This document shows positions 8,251 to 16,493 of a DNA stretch of 64,000 bases, piece after piece. Source of the DNA: an uncultured Bacteroidales bacterium (GTDB lineage: Bacteria > Bacteroidota > Bacteroidia > Bacteroidales > UBA932); NCBI GenBank assembly GCA_944325435.1, contig CALVAC010000012.1, positions 35,429 through 99,428 of the forward strand. Reading direction: 5' to 3'. A program made the translations under genes and the position numbers. The notes beneath the pieces are model-generated. The model was not told where the DNA came from, searched no databases, and was given only the letters and a program-made list of their open reading frames with translations. How positions within the stretch are numbered: position 1 is the first letter of the stretch; each line of letters opens with the position of its first letter.

Positions 8251-9431
8251 TATTCCTCCTCTTCTTTTACCACGGTGATGTCGAACCTGAGAGGGGCGTA
8301 GCTCGGAATGACTGAACCGCTGCCGCTGTATCCGTATCCAAGGCTTGAATAGAATATGGCTGTGGCAGTCTCTCCTGGCGTATATCCTTCCGTCAGATTG
8401 CCGTCTGTATCCTTTTCCGTTTCCTCGTTGTGGAGATGTTTCAGCATTGACTTGAATCCGTTGATCAGGTCACTGGACTCTCCGAGGGTGATTGATGTCG
8501 AGTCGTTTGTCCATTTGACCTCGACAGGGGCGTATGTCCTGGCCGGGTTGTAGATGTTGTGTACTTTAGCCGTGTCTGCAATGGTGGTATCGAACACCTG
8601 TCCGTCGAGCCTGCGTCCGGTATAGTTGATAAGGATTGTCGAATCCGTCTCGAAGTTCATTGCAGGGCTTCCATCCTCACCCTTTTCCAGATGGTTGAAA
8701 TACTGCCTGAAAAGGAATCCGGTGTATGTCGTGTCCCAGCAGTACGGATATTCCACTTTATCAGGACCGGTATACGGTGCATCTTCTGTCGCATCGGGAT
8801 TATCAGGGTCAAGCCCCTGGATATTCTGTCTCCAGTATCTGTCCATCTCTTCGCGCTGGTAGCGCAGAATGTCATTGGTGGCATCCACGACCTTTATCTC
8901 ATAGATGTAGTTCGTGCCGTTCGTGACATTGGCGATGTATTCTTCCTCTGTCGCATATCTTGTGCTTGTTACCAGCCACGAAGGTACCACCGCCTTCCTC
9001 GTGCCTCCTATGGTCATGCCGGATATCATGTCGCGTACACCGACATTCAGGGCAGCATCGCTGTTTGTCCATACTTCCGGTCCGTAATAGTAGGACTTGT
9101 CATAGTTTAAATCTGTCTTGTGGGACAGTTCTTCTGAATTGGTGTCGATGATTGTCCCGTTCAGGTCCGTGCACGTGTAGTCCACCATAAGGTAAACCGA
9201 ATCGGTCACGACATCCCCATCCGGAACCTGATCGTCTTCCAGAAGATATATTCCGCTGCCCGTCTTTTCCCACATGTATTCCGGATGCTTCTCTTTCTGG
9301 ACTGTCACCCATGCATCGAAATATCTTTTCTCGTCCTCTCCTGACGAGGTTTCGCGCTCCTTTGCGCAAGAGACTGCTAGCAATGCTGCCGCAGATACGG
9401 TTACCGCTGTGACTGTTCTTCTCATCCCCAT
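8250..9431 (-). CDS. FKBP-type peptidyl-prolyl isomerase lipoprotein, two-domain
   Basis: 393 residues. A signal peptide with lipobox LLAVSC puts the acylated Cys at residue 22 (20 if the second Met is used). Two FKBP-like units follow: one around residues 60-180 containing DGDVVTDSVYLMVDYTCTDLNGTIIDTN and a DMISGMTIGGTRKAVVPSWL block, and one around 250-390 with ILINYTGRRLDGQVFDTT and the C-terminal SYAPLRFDITVV strand. It should act as an envelope proline isomerase or chaperone. A TATATTTG -7-like sequence at 9449-9456 could be an internal promoter. It follows a second, single-domain FKBP lipoprotein by 29 bp. Confidence 0.82.
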   Translation of the reverse strand: MGMRRTVTAVTVSAAALLAVSCAKERETSSGEDEKRYFDAWVTVQKEKHPEYMWEKTGSGIYLLEDDQVPDGDVVTDSVYLMVDYTCTDLNGTIIDTNSEELSHKTDLNYDKSYYYGPEVWTNSDAALNVGVRDMISGMTIGGTRKAVVPSWLVTSTRYATEEEYIANVTNGTNYIYEIKVVDATNDILRYQREEMDRYWRQNIQGLDPDNPDATEDAPYTGPDKVEYPYCWDTTYTGFLFRQYFNHLEKGEDGSPAMNFETDSTILINYTGRRLDGQVFDTTIADTAKVHNIYNPARTYAPVEVKWTNDSTSITLGESSDLINGFKSMLKHLHNEETEKDTDGNLTEGYTPGETATAIFYSSLGYGYSGSGSVIPSYAPLRFDITVVKEEEE

Positions 9432-9460
9432 CTATTATGTTCAACCTGCAAATATATGAA

Positions 9461-10228
9461 TTATTCCGATATGCTCACTACCCATATCCTGTAGAGCAGG
9501 GCAGAGTTAGCAGGAATCGTGCCTAACGGTTTCTTCCCGAGTCCGTATTTCCCGGAAAACAGGATGTCGCACACTTCTCCGGCCCTTACTCCCGGCAGAC
9601 CGGCCTGCAGACCCTCGACAAGGTCTCCGCTCCCGAGGTCGACGGTCATTGGGGCGAAATCCCCTTCGGACAGCGTCCACCCCGACAGGGCGGCCGTGGC
9701 ATAGTGGTTTGTGGCAAAAAGGGTGAGGCCTCTGGCTGAGCCTGATCCTCCAATCGTGACCCCATCTGCCGATGAGCTGACCGTGAAGCTGGTATACGGT
9801 GTAGACAGCAGCCAAGTCTCTCCTGTCCCGTCGATGTCAGCTGTCGTGATGTCTGTCTCGGCTGGCCCGGAATCGAACACATAGCCGGCGAAATATATCG
9901 TGGCTGACCCTGAACTGCCAAGTGGAGCTCCATCGCCATCTATGATAGTGAGTCGCGTAGCTCCTCCGTTGTGGGTCACTGCGGGGGAGTATGTGCGGAT
10001 TTCCGAGCGGATTAGCACGGGTGAACCATCTTCGTTGTACTCCGGGTTTTGGGGGTCCTGTATGAACTCGCATTCTGTGAACTGTATGCCGCCTGCATAG
10101 TCGGCGATGGCTTCCTCCTGGCTGTTGAATGTGCTCTCCAGACTCTGGCTGGTGCAGGCTGAAGCCATAGTCAGGGCAGCAGCGGCTGCGGCGGCCTGAA
10201 CGAGCCATACGATGTGTGCTGTCTTCAT
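9461..10228 (-). CDS. FKBP-type peptidyl-prolyl isomerase lipoprotein, single-domain
   Basis: 255 residues from the ATG at 10228, which overlaps the nrnA stop as ATGA; longer frames upstream run into nrnA and are rejected. The signal peptide ends in TMASAC, giving a lipid-modified Cys at residue 25. The C-terminal half has an FKBP pattern: DLVEGLQAGLPGVRAGEVCDILFSG is written here in two pieces, DLVEGLQAGLPGVR then AGEVCDILFSG, followed by GKKPLGTIPANSALLYRIWVV. Role and place match its neighbour: a probable envelope folding factor. The N-terminal half is poorly conserved and not assigned. Confidence 0.78.
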   Translation of the reverse strand: MKTAHIVWLVQAAAAAAALTMASACTSQSLESTFNSQEEAIADYAGGIQFTECEFIQDPQNPEYNEDGSPVLIRSEIRTYSPAVTHNGGATRLTIIDGDGAPLGSSGSATIYFAGYVFDSGPAETDITTADIDGTGETWLLSTPYTSFTVSSSADGVTIGGSGSARGLTLFATNHYATAALSGWTLSEGDFAPMTVDLGSGDLVEGLQAGLPGVRAGEVCDILFSGKYGLGKKPLGTIPANSALLYRIWVVSISE

Positions 10229-11271
10229 CTGTTCAGAAATATGTGTGTGACTCTTTCGATGTAGGCGGCGGCCTCGGTGATGTTTCTGACATCGTCCGGG
10301 ATCATAAGCTTTCCTCCGGATGCCAGCTCGTGTCCTCCGCCGTTGAAGAATTCCTTCGCGCACAGGTTGGCGGAAGTTCCTTTTTTCGACCGTATGGATA
10401 CCCTGAACCTGTCCTTGTCCTGCTTGAGGAAGATACTCATCCTGACATTCCTGACCGACAGCGGAATATTCACGAATCCTTCCGTGTCCCCTTCCTGTAT
10501 GCCGAATTTCATTATCGTCTTCCGTCCCAGTATCATATATGCCACCCCATCATCCGTTATCCTGAGACAGCGGTCGAGAAGGTAGCCCATAAGCCTGATC
10601 CTCGACTCGTTGTAACCGTTGAATATCCTGTCGAGGATGAGGTCCCTGTCCACTCCGGCATCCAGCAGTGCGGATGCCATTGCCAGGGTTGACGGGAATA
10701 CCGAGTTGGCGAAATTGTTGGTGTCAGTCGTCATCCCTGTCATCAGGGCAGTGGCGGTTTCCGGAGGCAGCTTCCCCGCATCATGGCATATTCCCGGCAG
10801 TTCCATGAGGATGCTGTAGAGAAGCTCTGCCGTGGATGATGTCTCTGTTTCGGAAAAGCACAGGCTGAAGCATTCCCGGTCCGGCCCTATATGATGGTCT
10901 ATCAGTATTTTCTCTCCTTGTGCGTCGGCAAGGCATTCCTCGAGGTCCCCCGCTCTGGAGAAACTGTTGAAGTCGAGGCATATTATCATATCGGATGACC
11001 TGATCCTCTTTTCAGCCGCCTCCTTTGAATTTTCAGCGACGATGATCCTCTTTTCCATATCTCCTGTCACAAGGAATTCAAGGGTTGATGGGTATGCATC
11101 CGGAAAAACCAGTACGGCATCCTTTCCGACAGATGCGAGATAGCTGACCATCGCTGTCCCGCTTCCGATGGCATCTCCATCAGGATGCGTATGTACTGTG
11201 ACGGTGATGGTCTCCGCTTCGCCGATATGCCTGTATAATGTCTCTATGTCGCGCCTGTCGAATGCTTCCAT
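10225..11271 (-). CDS. nrnA: DHH-family phosphoesterase (oligoribonuclease/pAp phosphatase type)
   Basis: 348 residues. DHH motifs are visible: HTHPDGDAIGS at 27-37 binds the Mn2+ pair, ICLDFN near 97-102 gives the second Asp, IDHHIG at 124-129 is the signature DHH, and GGGHELASGG near the C terminus is the DHHA1 substrate-binding loop. This is the NrnA/RecJ-like family that degrades nanoRNA or cyclic dinucleotide products and can remove the 3' phosphate of pAp. It heads the minus-strand run and is divergent from the hypothetical gene at 11378, with a candidate TAATTTTG -7 box at 11295-11302. Confidence 0.88.
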   Translation of the reverse strand: MEAFDRRDIETLYRHIGEAETITVTVHTHPDGDAIGSGTAMVSYLASVGKDAVLVFPDAYPSTLEFLVTGDMEKRIIVAENSKEAAEKRIRSSDMIICLDFNSFSRAGDLEECLADAQGEKILIDHHIGPDRECFSLCFSETETSSTAELLYSILMELPGICHDAGKLPPETATALMTGMTTDTNNFANSVFPSTLAMASALLDAGVDRDLILDRIFNGYNESRIRLMGYLLDRCLRITDDGVAYMILGRKTIMKFGIQEGDTEGFVNIPLSVRNVRMSIFLKQDKDRFRVSIRSKKGTSANLCAKEFFNGGGHELASGGKLMIPDDVRNITEAAAYIERVTHIFLNR

Positions 11272-11311
11272 GCGATTCTGCTTTATTTAGGTTGCAAAAT
11301 TACAAATTATA

Positions 11312-11342
11312 TTGCATTTGATAAATCAAATTTTTAACTTTG
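11312..11342 (+). promoter_or_regulatory. promoter of the 11378 gene-DUF3822-rsmD operon
   Basis: TTGC at 11312-11315 and TAACTTTG at 11335-11342, 19 bp apart, match the Bacteroidota consensus. It lies in the divergent intergenic region shared with nrnA. Confidence 0.65.
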
Positions 11343-11377
11343 TCCGGAATTTGGAATAAATAAAATACATAATATAA

Positions 11378-12058
11378 ATGGTCAAGAAAATTTTTTCCTA
11401 TCTGATCCTCCCTATAGTAATCATAGGGCTGGTCTATCTTATTGTGGAGAGCGTAATGCAGCCTGTAAGGTTCAACGAGCAGAAGGAGTACCGCGAGGGT
11501 GTCGCAATCCAGCGCCTGAAAGATCTCCGTACTCTCCAGGAGGCCTATAAGACCGAGACTGGTCATTTCACTTCATCAATCGATTCCCTCAAGCATTTCT
11601 ACAATACAGGGGATATCAGGGTCGTGATGCAGATCGGTTCCAACGATGACTCTCTTGCTGTGGTCAATACCGAAAGGCTCAAGAGACGCAATCCGAGGAT
11701 TACTCCGGAACAGATGTATGACCTTTATCTCAAGGGCGAGCACCTTGTGTTCTCGGTGGAGAACGACATTCCGGTGAGGGATACCCTGTTCAGCGGCAGA
11801 CCTGACTTTTGCGTGGATTCCCTCGCGTTCATTCCGTTCTGTGGCGATTCCATCATTATGGAGTCAACCGTCAAGAAGGTGTCAGGCGTGGATGTGCCTC
11901 TGTTCGAGGCAAGTATGCCGTACAGGGCTCTCCTTACAGGGCTTGACAACCAGCTCAGGATCAACCTGGATGCCGAGAGGGAAGACACCGGCCGTTATCC
12001 GGGTCTGAAAGTCGGAAGTATCACTGCTCCTAACAACAATGCCGGAAACTGGGAGTAG
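11378..12058 (+). CDS. membrane-anchored conserved hypothetical protein
   Basis: 226 residues. One N-terminal membrane helix (about residues 5-24, SYLILPIVIIGLVYLIVE) is followed by an extracytoplasmic domain with no motif I recognise. It contains the charged EQKEYREGVAIQRLKDLRTLQEAYK helix start (residues about 34-58), here cut into EQKEYREGVAIQRLK and DLRTLQEAYK. That pattern, an N-terminal helix followed by a long amphipathic helix, resembles pseudopilin-like or anchored periplasmic proteins, but no function can be given. It is the first gene of an operon with DUF3822 and rsmD; its 3' end overlaps the next gene by 20 bp. Confidence 0.8.
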   Translation: MVKKIFSYLILPIVIIGLVYLIVESVMQPVRFNEQKEYREGVAIQRLKDLRTLQEAYKTETGHFTSSIDSLKHFYNTGDIRVVMQIGSNDDSLAVVNTERLKRRNPRITPEQMYDLYLKGEHLVFSVENDIPVRDTLFSGRPDFCVDSLAFIPFCGDSIIMESTVKKVSGVDVPLFEASMPYRALLTGLDNQLRINLDAEREDTGRYPGLKVGSITAPNNNAGNWE

Positions 12059-12530
12059 CAAAATATTGTATACAAGCAGATGTGCCCTCGTCCCTGCGCA
12101 GTTCTTTGAACCGTCCTCGGCGAGGGCAATGCTTGTGGAGACGGCAGATGTCGATGAGTCCGATGAGGTGTCATCCGTGCCGGTGCCGTGGTGTGATGCA
12201 GTGTTGGTATTCGCCCATCCGGCAGGAGATGATTCGCTTCCGGAACTGTATCATCTGCTGATGAAGGCGGGGAGTCTCAGGGAGCATAACAGGATTGTGG
12301 CTGCCTACAGGGGCGGAGTCTTGTATCTCGTGGTTGCGGAAGATTCGGTGCTGAGGCTCTGCAATTCATTCCAGGCGATGGATTTCACGACTGCTGAATA
12401 TTTCCTGTTTATGGCTCTGAAGAGGCTGCAGATCAATCCCGAGATATCTGCGGTATATGTCCACACCCCTCTGGAACAGGAACAGGAGATGTCTCTGTAC
12501 AGATATTTCAAGTCGGTGGAAAGGATATGA
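12039..12530 (+). CDS. DUF3822 family protein
   Basis: 163 residues. The N-terminal TSRCALVPAQFF and the later FTTAEYFLFMALKRLQINPE segments are typical of DUF3822, a Bacteroidota family almost always found just before rsmD. The fold is thought to be related to actin-like/PilM-type ATPases, but no activity is established. The ATG at 12039 lies inside the 3' end of the preceding gene and its stop overlaps the rsmD start (ATGA), so the three genes are translationally coupled. Confidence 0.8.
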   Translation: MPETGSSKILYTSRCALVPAQFFEPSSARAMLVETADVDESDEVSSVPVPWCDAVLVFAHPAGDDSLPELYHLLMKAGSLREHNRIVAAYRGGVLYLVVAEDSVLRLCNSFQAMDFTTAEYFLFMALKRLQINPEISAVYVHTPLEQEQEMSLYRYFKSVERI

Positions 12531-13069
12531 GGATAATAGGTGGCAGCCTGAGGGGCAAGATGATAGAACCTCCTGCGGGGTACAGTGCGAGGCCGACCAC
12601 TGATTTCGCGCGGGAGGGCTTGTTCAATATCCTCGGCAATGAATATGATTTTACTGATCTTGCCGTGCTGGACCTGTTCGCCGGGACAGGCGCGATATCA
12701 TACGAGTTCGCATCGAGAGGGGCAGGCAGGATATGGTGCGTGGAGATGCAGCCGAGGAATGCGGAATTCATCAGAAGCCAGGTGCGCAGGTTCGGGCTTG
12801 ACAATATCACTGTAGTCAGGCACAATGTGTTTGATTTCATAGATATCTGCAAGGAGAGGTTTGACATAGTCTTTGCGGATCCTCCATATAGTATGGAGGG
12901 GGTAGAGACTCTTCCGGCAAGGGTGATTGAGAGGGGACTGCTCTATCCGGGATGTTATTTCATCCTTGAGCATTCCGGTGACCATTCATTCGTAGGGTGT
13001 CCTGGTTTTGTCAAAGAGAGGAAATACGGCAATGTGCATTTCTCTTTTTTCGAGCAGCCAGGCGAATGA
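12527..13069 (+). CDS. rsmD: 16S rRNA (guanine(966)-N(2))-methyltransferase
   Basis: 180 residues, usual for RsmD. It begins with the diagnostic MRIIGGSLRG, then ARPTTDFAREGLFNIL, the SAM-binding loop DLFAGTGA at 49-56, and the catalytic DPPY at 118-121. It methylates G966 of 16S rRNA in the assembling 30S subunit. Its start overlaps the DUF3822 stop by 4 bp. Confidence 0.95.
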   Translation: MRIIGGSLRGKMIEPPAGYSARPTTDFAREGLFNILGNEYDFTDLAVLDLFAGTGAISYEFASRGAGRIWCVEMQPRNAEFIRSQVRRFGLDNITVVRHNVFDFIDICKERFDIVFADPPYSMEGVETLPARVIERGLLYPGCYFILEHSGDHSFVGCPGFVKERKYGNVHFSFFEQPGE

Positions 13070-13122
13070 ACCGGCTGTCTCGCACAGGGAATTTCTGATA
13101 TTGTAAGTATAGTGTGGCTGTT

Positions 13123-14025
13123 ATGGAAACAAGTTTGAGAGAAAAGAAGATTATGAAAGTGACGCTGGCGGGACTGGTGGTCAATGTCATCCTGTCAGCA
13201 GGGAAGATTGCGGCCGGAGTGTTCGGAAGGAGTGCCGCAATGATAGCGGATGGTGTGCATTCTCTGTCAGATCTGCTCAGCGACATAGTCGTCATAGCCT
13301 TTGTCCGTGTTTCATCCAAGGAAAAGGACAGGGACCACGAGTTCGGCCATGGGAAGTTCGAGACTCTGGCTTCACTGATAGTCAGCCTGATTCTTATAGT
13401 CGTGGCAGCGCAGATGTTTGCATCGGGGATGAAATCCATAACCAGTGTCCTCAATGGAGGCACCATCCCTGTGCCCGGTTATGTGGCCCTTGCGGCTGCC
13501 TTTGTCTCTATAGTGGCCAAGGAAGTGCTGTACAGATATACGATTGCGGTCGGGAAGAAGACGGACAGTCCTGCTGTCGTGGCTAATGCGTGGCACCACC
13601 GGTCGGATGCCTTTTCGTCAGTCGGGTCGCTTGCCGGTATTGCGGGTGCTATCTTTCTCGGAGACAGATGGGTCATTCTGGACCCTCTTGTATGCTGCTG
13701 TATAAGTATAGCGATATTCGTCGTGGCTGTCAAGATGGCCGGCCCTTCTCTCAAGGAGCTGCTGGATGGCTCTTTGCCTGAGAATACTGAGCAAGAGATT
13801 GCCGAGACCGCCCTTTCCGTGGATGGAGTGAAGAATCTCCACGAGCTGAAGACCAGACGCAGCGGCATTTCCATTATGATAGAGGCTCATATGGTGGTGG
13901 ACCCCCATATTACGGTCGAGCAGGCGCACGAGATAGCGACATCGGTGGAAAGCAGGCTGAAGGACAGGTTCGGAAAAGAGACCCAGATTTCGATACACAT
14001 AGAGCCGTCCGAGACGGCAGAGTAG
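13123..14025 (+). CDS. cation diffusion facilitator family metal transporter
   Basis: 300 residues from the ATG at 13123; an in-frame GTG at 13114 would add three residues. Six membrane segments are present. The metal sites are MIADGVHSLSDLLSD in helix 2 and WHHRSDAFSS in helix 5, with a DHEFGHGKFE loop between them, as in Zn2+/Fe2+/Mn2+ CDF exporters. The C-terminal cytoplasmic domain (about residues 210-300) carries several His residues and the DPHITVEQAHEIA segment of the ferredoxin-like dimerisation fold. Metal specificity is not determined by sequence alone. Confidence 0.92.
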   Translation: METSLREKKIMKVTLAGLVVNVILSAGKIAAGVFGRSAAMIADGVHSLSDLLSDIVVIAFVRVSSKEKDRDHEFGHGKFETLASLIVSLILIVVAAQMFASGMKSITSVLNGGTIPVPGYVALAAAFVSIVAKEVLYRYTIAVGKKTDSPAVVANAWHHRSDAFSSVGSLAGIAGAIFLGDRWVILDPLVCCCISIAIFVVAVKMAGPSLKELLDGSLPENTEQEIAETALSVDGVKNLHELKTRRSGISIMIEAHMVVDPHITVEQAHEIATSVESRLKDRFGKETQISIHIEPSETAE

Positions 14026-14047
14026 GTAACCTGAAAAATTTTTTGTT

Positions 14048-14911
14048 ATGAGAAATGTCTTTATTTTCGTTTCTGTTGTCCTGTCATTTATGTATGGCAT
14101 GACATCATCTGCACAGACGGCAAAGAGCCTTTTCTGGAAGAAGGATGGGAAACAGGTGGAGGAGATTGTCTCGCAGAAGGCCGACCAGTACAACAAGGTA
14201 GGTCATCACGGGCCTGCCGTGGAGAATTCGTATATGGCGTTGAGGATATATTTCAACAACAGCGGGGCAATCGATGTCTATTCCAAGTCAGGCAGAGGTA
14301 TGGAGCTCGAGAAATACCGCTGGTATCCTGATTCTCTCGCACAGGCGGACTATGGGGCCGGATGTGACGAATATATGGTAGGAAAGACTGTCGGTCTGGG
14401 TGGAATCGCCTTGTGGGATGGAGAGAAGGAGGTAAAACTGGTGGCTACAAAAGGGCGTACTGCCAGGGTAGGGGACACCCGTAACGGTTCCTACGCAGAG
14501 ATGATTGCCTACGGTGTGCCTTACAAGGGAGACACGCTTGATGTGTCGATAAGGGTAGATGTGAAGACAAAGACAAGGGAGGCCCGCGTGACGGCTGAAG
14601 TGCTGGATGGGACGAAGGTGCAGTTCCTTACGGGTGTGAATTACCATAAGGGGGCACGGGTGTCATACGGCAAGGACTATATTTCTGTGTGGGGTGTGCA
14701 TCCGGCTGATGTCTCCACTGATCCGAAGCCTATCGGAGGCGGGATGTTTTTCAACAAGTCTGACTTTTCAGAGCCGGAGAAGACCGGTGATATGGTGCGC
14801 ATAATTTCCCGTCCGGCATCCAAGGTCAGCACAAGGGTGGTGTCCGCTTCCACCAAGGAAGCCGAGCTGAATACGGCCGACCGTTTCGAAAACTATATGC
14901 AGTCAAGATGA
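14048..14911 (+). CDS. DUF4861 family secreted protein
   Basis: 287 residues with a signal peptide ending near SSAQT (about residue 23). The body contains SLFWKKDGKQVEEIVSQK-type and VENSYMALRIYFNNSGAIDVYSK-type segments typical of DUF4861, which is found with polysaccharide and pectin or uronate utilisation genes in Bacteroidota. Here it stands one gene before D-mannonate oxidoreductase and mannonate dehydratase, which supports a role in handling uronate sugars, perhaps as a carbohydrate-binding or lyase-like protein in the periplasm. The stop overlaps the ybaK start (ATGA). Confidence 0.78.
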   Translation: MRNVFIFVSVVLSFMYGMTSSAQTAKSLFWKKDGKQVEEIVSQKADQYNKVGHHGPAVENSYMALRIYFNNSGAIDVYSKSGRGMELEKYRWYPDSLAQADYGAGCDEYMVGKTVGLGGIALWDGEKEVKLVATKGRTARVGDTRNGSYAEMIAYGVPYKGDTLDVSIRVDVKTKTREARVTAEVLDGTKVQFLTGVNYHKGARVSYGKDYISVWGVHPADVSTDPKPIGGGMFFNKSDFSEPEKTGDMVRIISRPASKVSTRVVSASTKEAELNTADRFENYMQSR

Positions 14912-15399
14912 AACTGCAGAAGACCAACGCGGCCCGTCTTCTGGACAAGGCCGGTATAAGGTATGACCTGATTCCATACGAGGTTGATGAGGAAAATCTT
15001 GCCGCCGGTCATGTAGCCCTCCAGCTGGGAGAGCCGGTGGAGAGGGTGTTCAAGACTCTGGTGCTCGAGGGAGACCGGAGCGGCCATTTCGTGTGTGTTG
15101 TCCCCGGTGACAGCGAGATAGACCTCAAGGCGGCCGCAAAGGTCTCTGGCAACAAGAAATGCGACCTGGTGCATGTCAAGGATCTTCTGCCTCTCACCGG
15201 ATATATAAGGGGCGGATGTTCGCCGATAGGTATGAGGAAGCACTTCCCGACATATTTCCATTCTACTGTCCTTGACTATGACAGCATCTATGTCAGCGCC
15301 GGTGTCAGGGGACTCCAGTTCAGGATTGCACCATCGGATATAATCGGCTATACGCATGCGCAAGTCGCAGATTTATGCGTTCGCGAAAATGGATTGTGA
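14908..15399 (+). CDS. ybaK: Cys-tRNA(Pro)/Cys-tRNA(Cys) deacylase
   Basis: 163 residues, standard YbaK length. It clears cysteine misloaded on tRNA(Pro). Family marks are the N-terminal MKLQKTNAARLLDKAGI, the catalytic-pocket Lys in RVFKTLVLEG, and GGCSPIGMRK (the GxxSPxG loop). It is coupled to the DUF4861 gene by a 4-bp overlap, which looks like chance packing rather than shared function. Confidence 0.92.
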   Translation: MKLQKTNAARLLDKAGIRYDLIPYEVDEENLAAGHVALQLGEPVERVFKTLVLEGDRSGHFVCVVPGDSEIDLKAAAKVSGNKKCDLVHVKDLLPLTGYIRGGCSPIGMRKHFPTYFHSTVLDYDSIYVSAGVRGLQFRIAPSDIIGYTHAQVADLCVRENGL

Positions 15400-15540
15400 T
15401 AATGCCGGATTATGTCGCAGATGCAACCTGGCCGATGGGTATTCTGGCTCTATTCCGTCTCCGTGGCTGAGAGAGTGTGGTGTCTGGACGGGAATGCGTA
15501 AGGTTTCTCATACGGTCCCTCAAATTATTGCAGATTTATC

Positions 15541-15571
15541 TTTGCCGTTTGGCAGAAATTGACTAATTTTG
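15541..15571 (+). promoter_or_regulatory. promoter of the mannonate genes
   Basis: TTTG at 15541-15544, 19 bp, TAATTTTG at 15564-15571. A second -7-like TATCTTTG at 15537-15544 has no -33 partner and overlaps the first element. The transcript would start near 15578, leaving a leader of about 60 nt before the ATG at 15637. Confidence 0.6.
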
Positions 15572-15636
15572 TGCTATTGTGCACGTACACAACAGCACAA
15601 AGGATTATATCAAGTAAAACAATTAATTACAGGTAT

Positions 15637-16458
15637 ATGGACAGAAATTTTTTCGATATCAGCGGTAAGGTCGCCGTGATGACGGGAGCCTGTGGTATCC
15701 TTGGTACAACCATCGTGAAATATTTCGCGGCACAGGGAGCGAAGGTGGTCCTTCTGGATCTGGACAGGGCTGCCGGGCTTGGCGAGAAGATTGTCTCGGA
15801 AATCAAGGCGGATGGCGGCGAGGCCTGTTTCCTTGCAACCAATGTGCTTGACAAGGCCGTTCTCGAGGATAATTACTCCAGGATAATCTCAATGTACGGG
15901 GGTATCGACATCCTGCTCAATGCGGCTGGAGGCAATATGGCATCTGCTACTGTCCCACCGGACAAGAGCATCTTCGACCTTGATGTAGATGCGGTCAAGA
16001 AAGTGACGGAACTCAACCTCTTCGGTACCATTATACCTACTATGGTGTTTGCTAAGGCCATGGTCGAGAAGAAGTCAGGCTCTATCATCAATTTTGCCAG
16101 CGAGTCGGCATTGAGGCCTCTGACCCGTGTCGCCGGTTACGGGGTAGCCAAGGCGGCTGTGGCCAACTGGACAAAATGGCTGTGCGCCGAGCTTGCCATG
16201 AAGTTCGGTGAAGGCATCAGGGTGAATGCTATCGCTCCTGGCTTCCTGCTGACCAACCAGAACAGGACCCTGCTTACCAATCCGGATGGCAGCCTGACAG
16301 ACAGGTCGCATACCATACTTGCACATACTCCGATAGGACGTTTCCTTGAGCCGGAAGAACTTCTCGGTACCCTCCACTGGCTTGCATCGGATGCTTCCAG
16401 GGCGGTCACTGGTACGGTAGCTGTTGTGGATGGCGGTTTTGATGCATTCAGCATATAA
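15637..16458 (+). CDS. SDR-family D-mannonate oxidoreductase (fructuronate reductase type)
   Basis: 273 residues from the ATG at 15637; the upstream extension of the frame covers the promoter and is rejected. It is a classical short-chain dehydrogenase: TGACGILG (cofactor loop, about 16-23), NAAGGN near 95-100, catalytic S155 and YxxxK at Y168/K172, and the family's long substrate loop with FLLTNQNRTLLTNPDG. This branch reduces D-fructuronate to D-mannonate. The next gene is mannonate dehydratase (uxuA), which uses that product, so the pair forms the middle of the glucuronate route. Confidence 0.85.
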   Translation: MDRNFFDISGKVAVMTGACGILGTTIVKYFAAQGAKVVLLDLDRAAGLGEKIVSEIKADGGEACFLATNVLDKAVLEDNYSRIISMYGGIDILLNAAGGNMASATVPPDKSIFDLDVDAVKKVTELNLFGTIIPTMVFAKAMVEKKSGSIINFASESALRPLTRVAGYGVAKAAVANWTKWLCAELAMKFGEGIRVNAIAPGFLLTNQNRTLLTNPDGSLTDRSHTILAHTPIGRFLEPEELLGTLHWLASDASRAVTGTVAVVDGGFDAFSI

Positions 16459-16493
16459 TTGTCATTCTGAAAGGTACACGAAGAAACAGATGA

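Noticed and set aside
15537..15544. TATCTTTG as a promoter -7 box before the mannonate genes
   Set aside because: It has no -33 partner at the proper distance; the TTTG within it serves better as the -33 of the TAATTTTG box at 15564.
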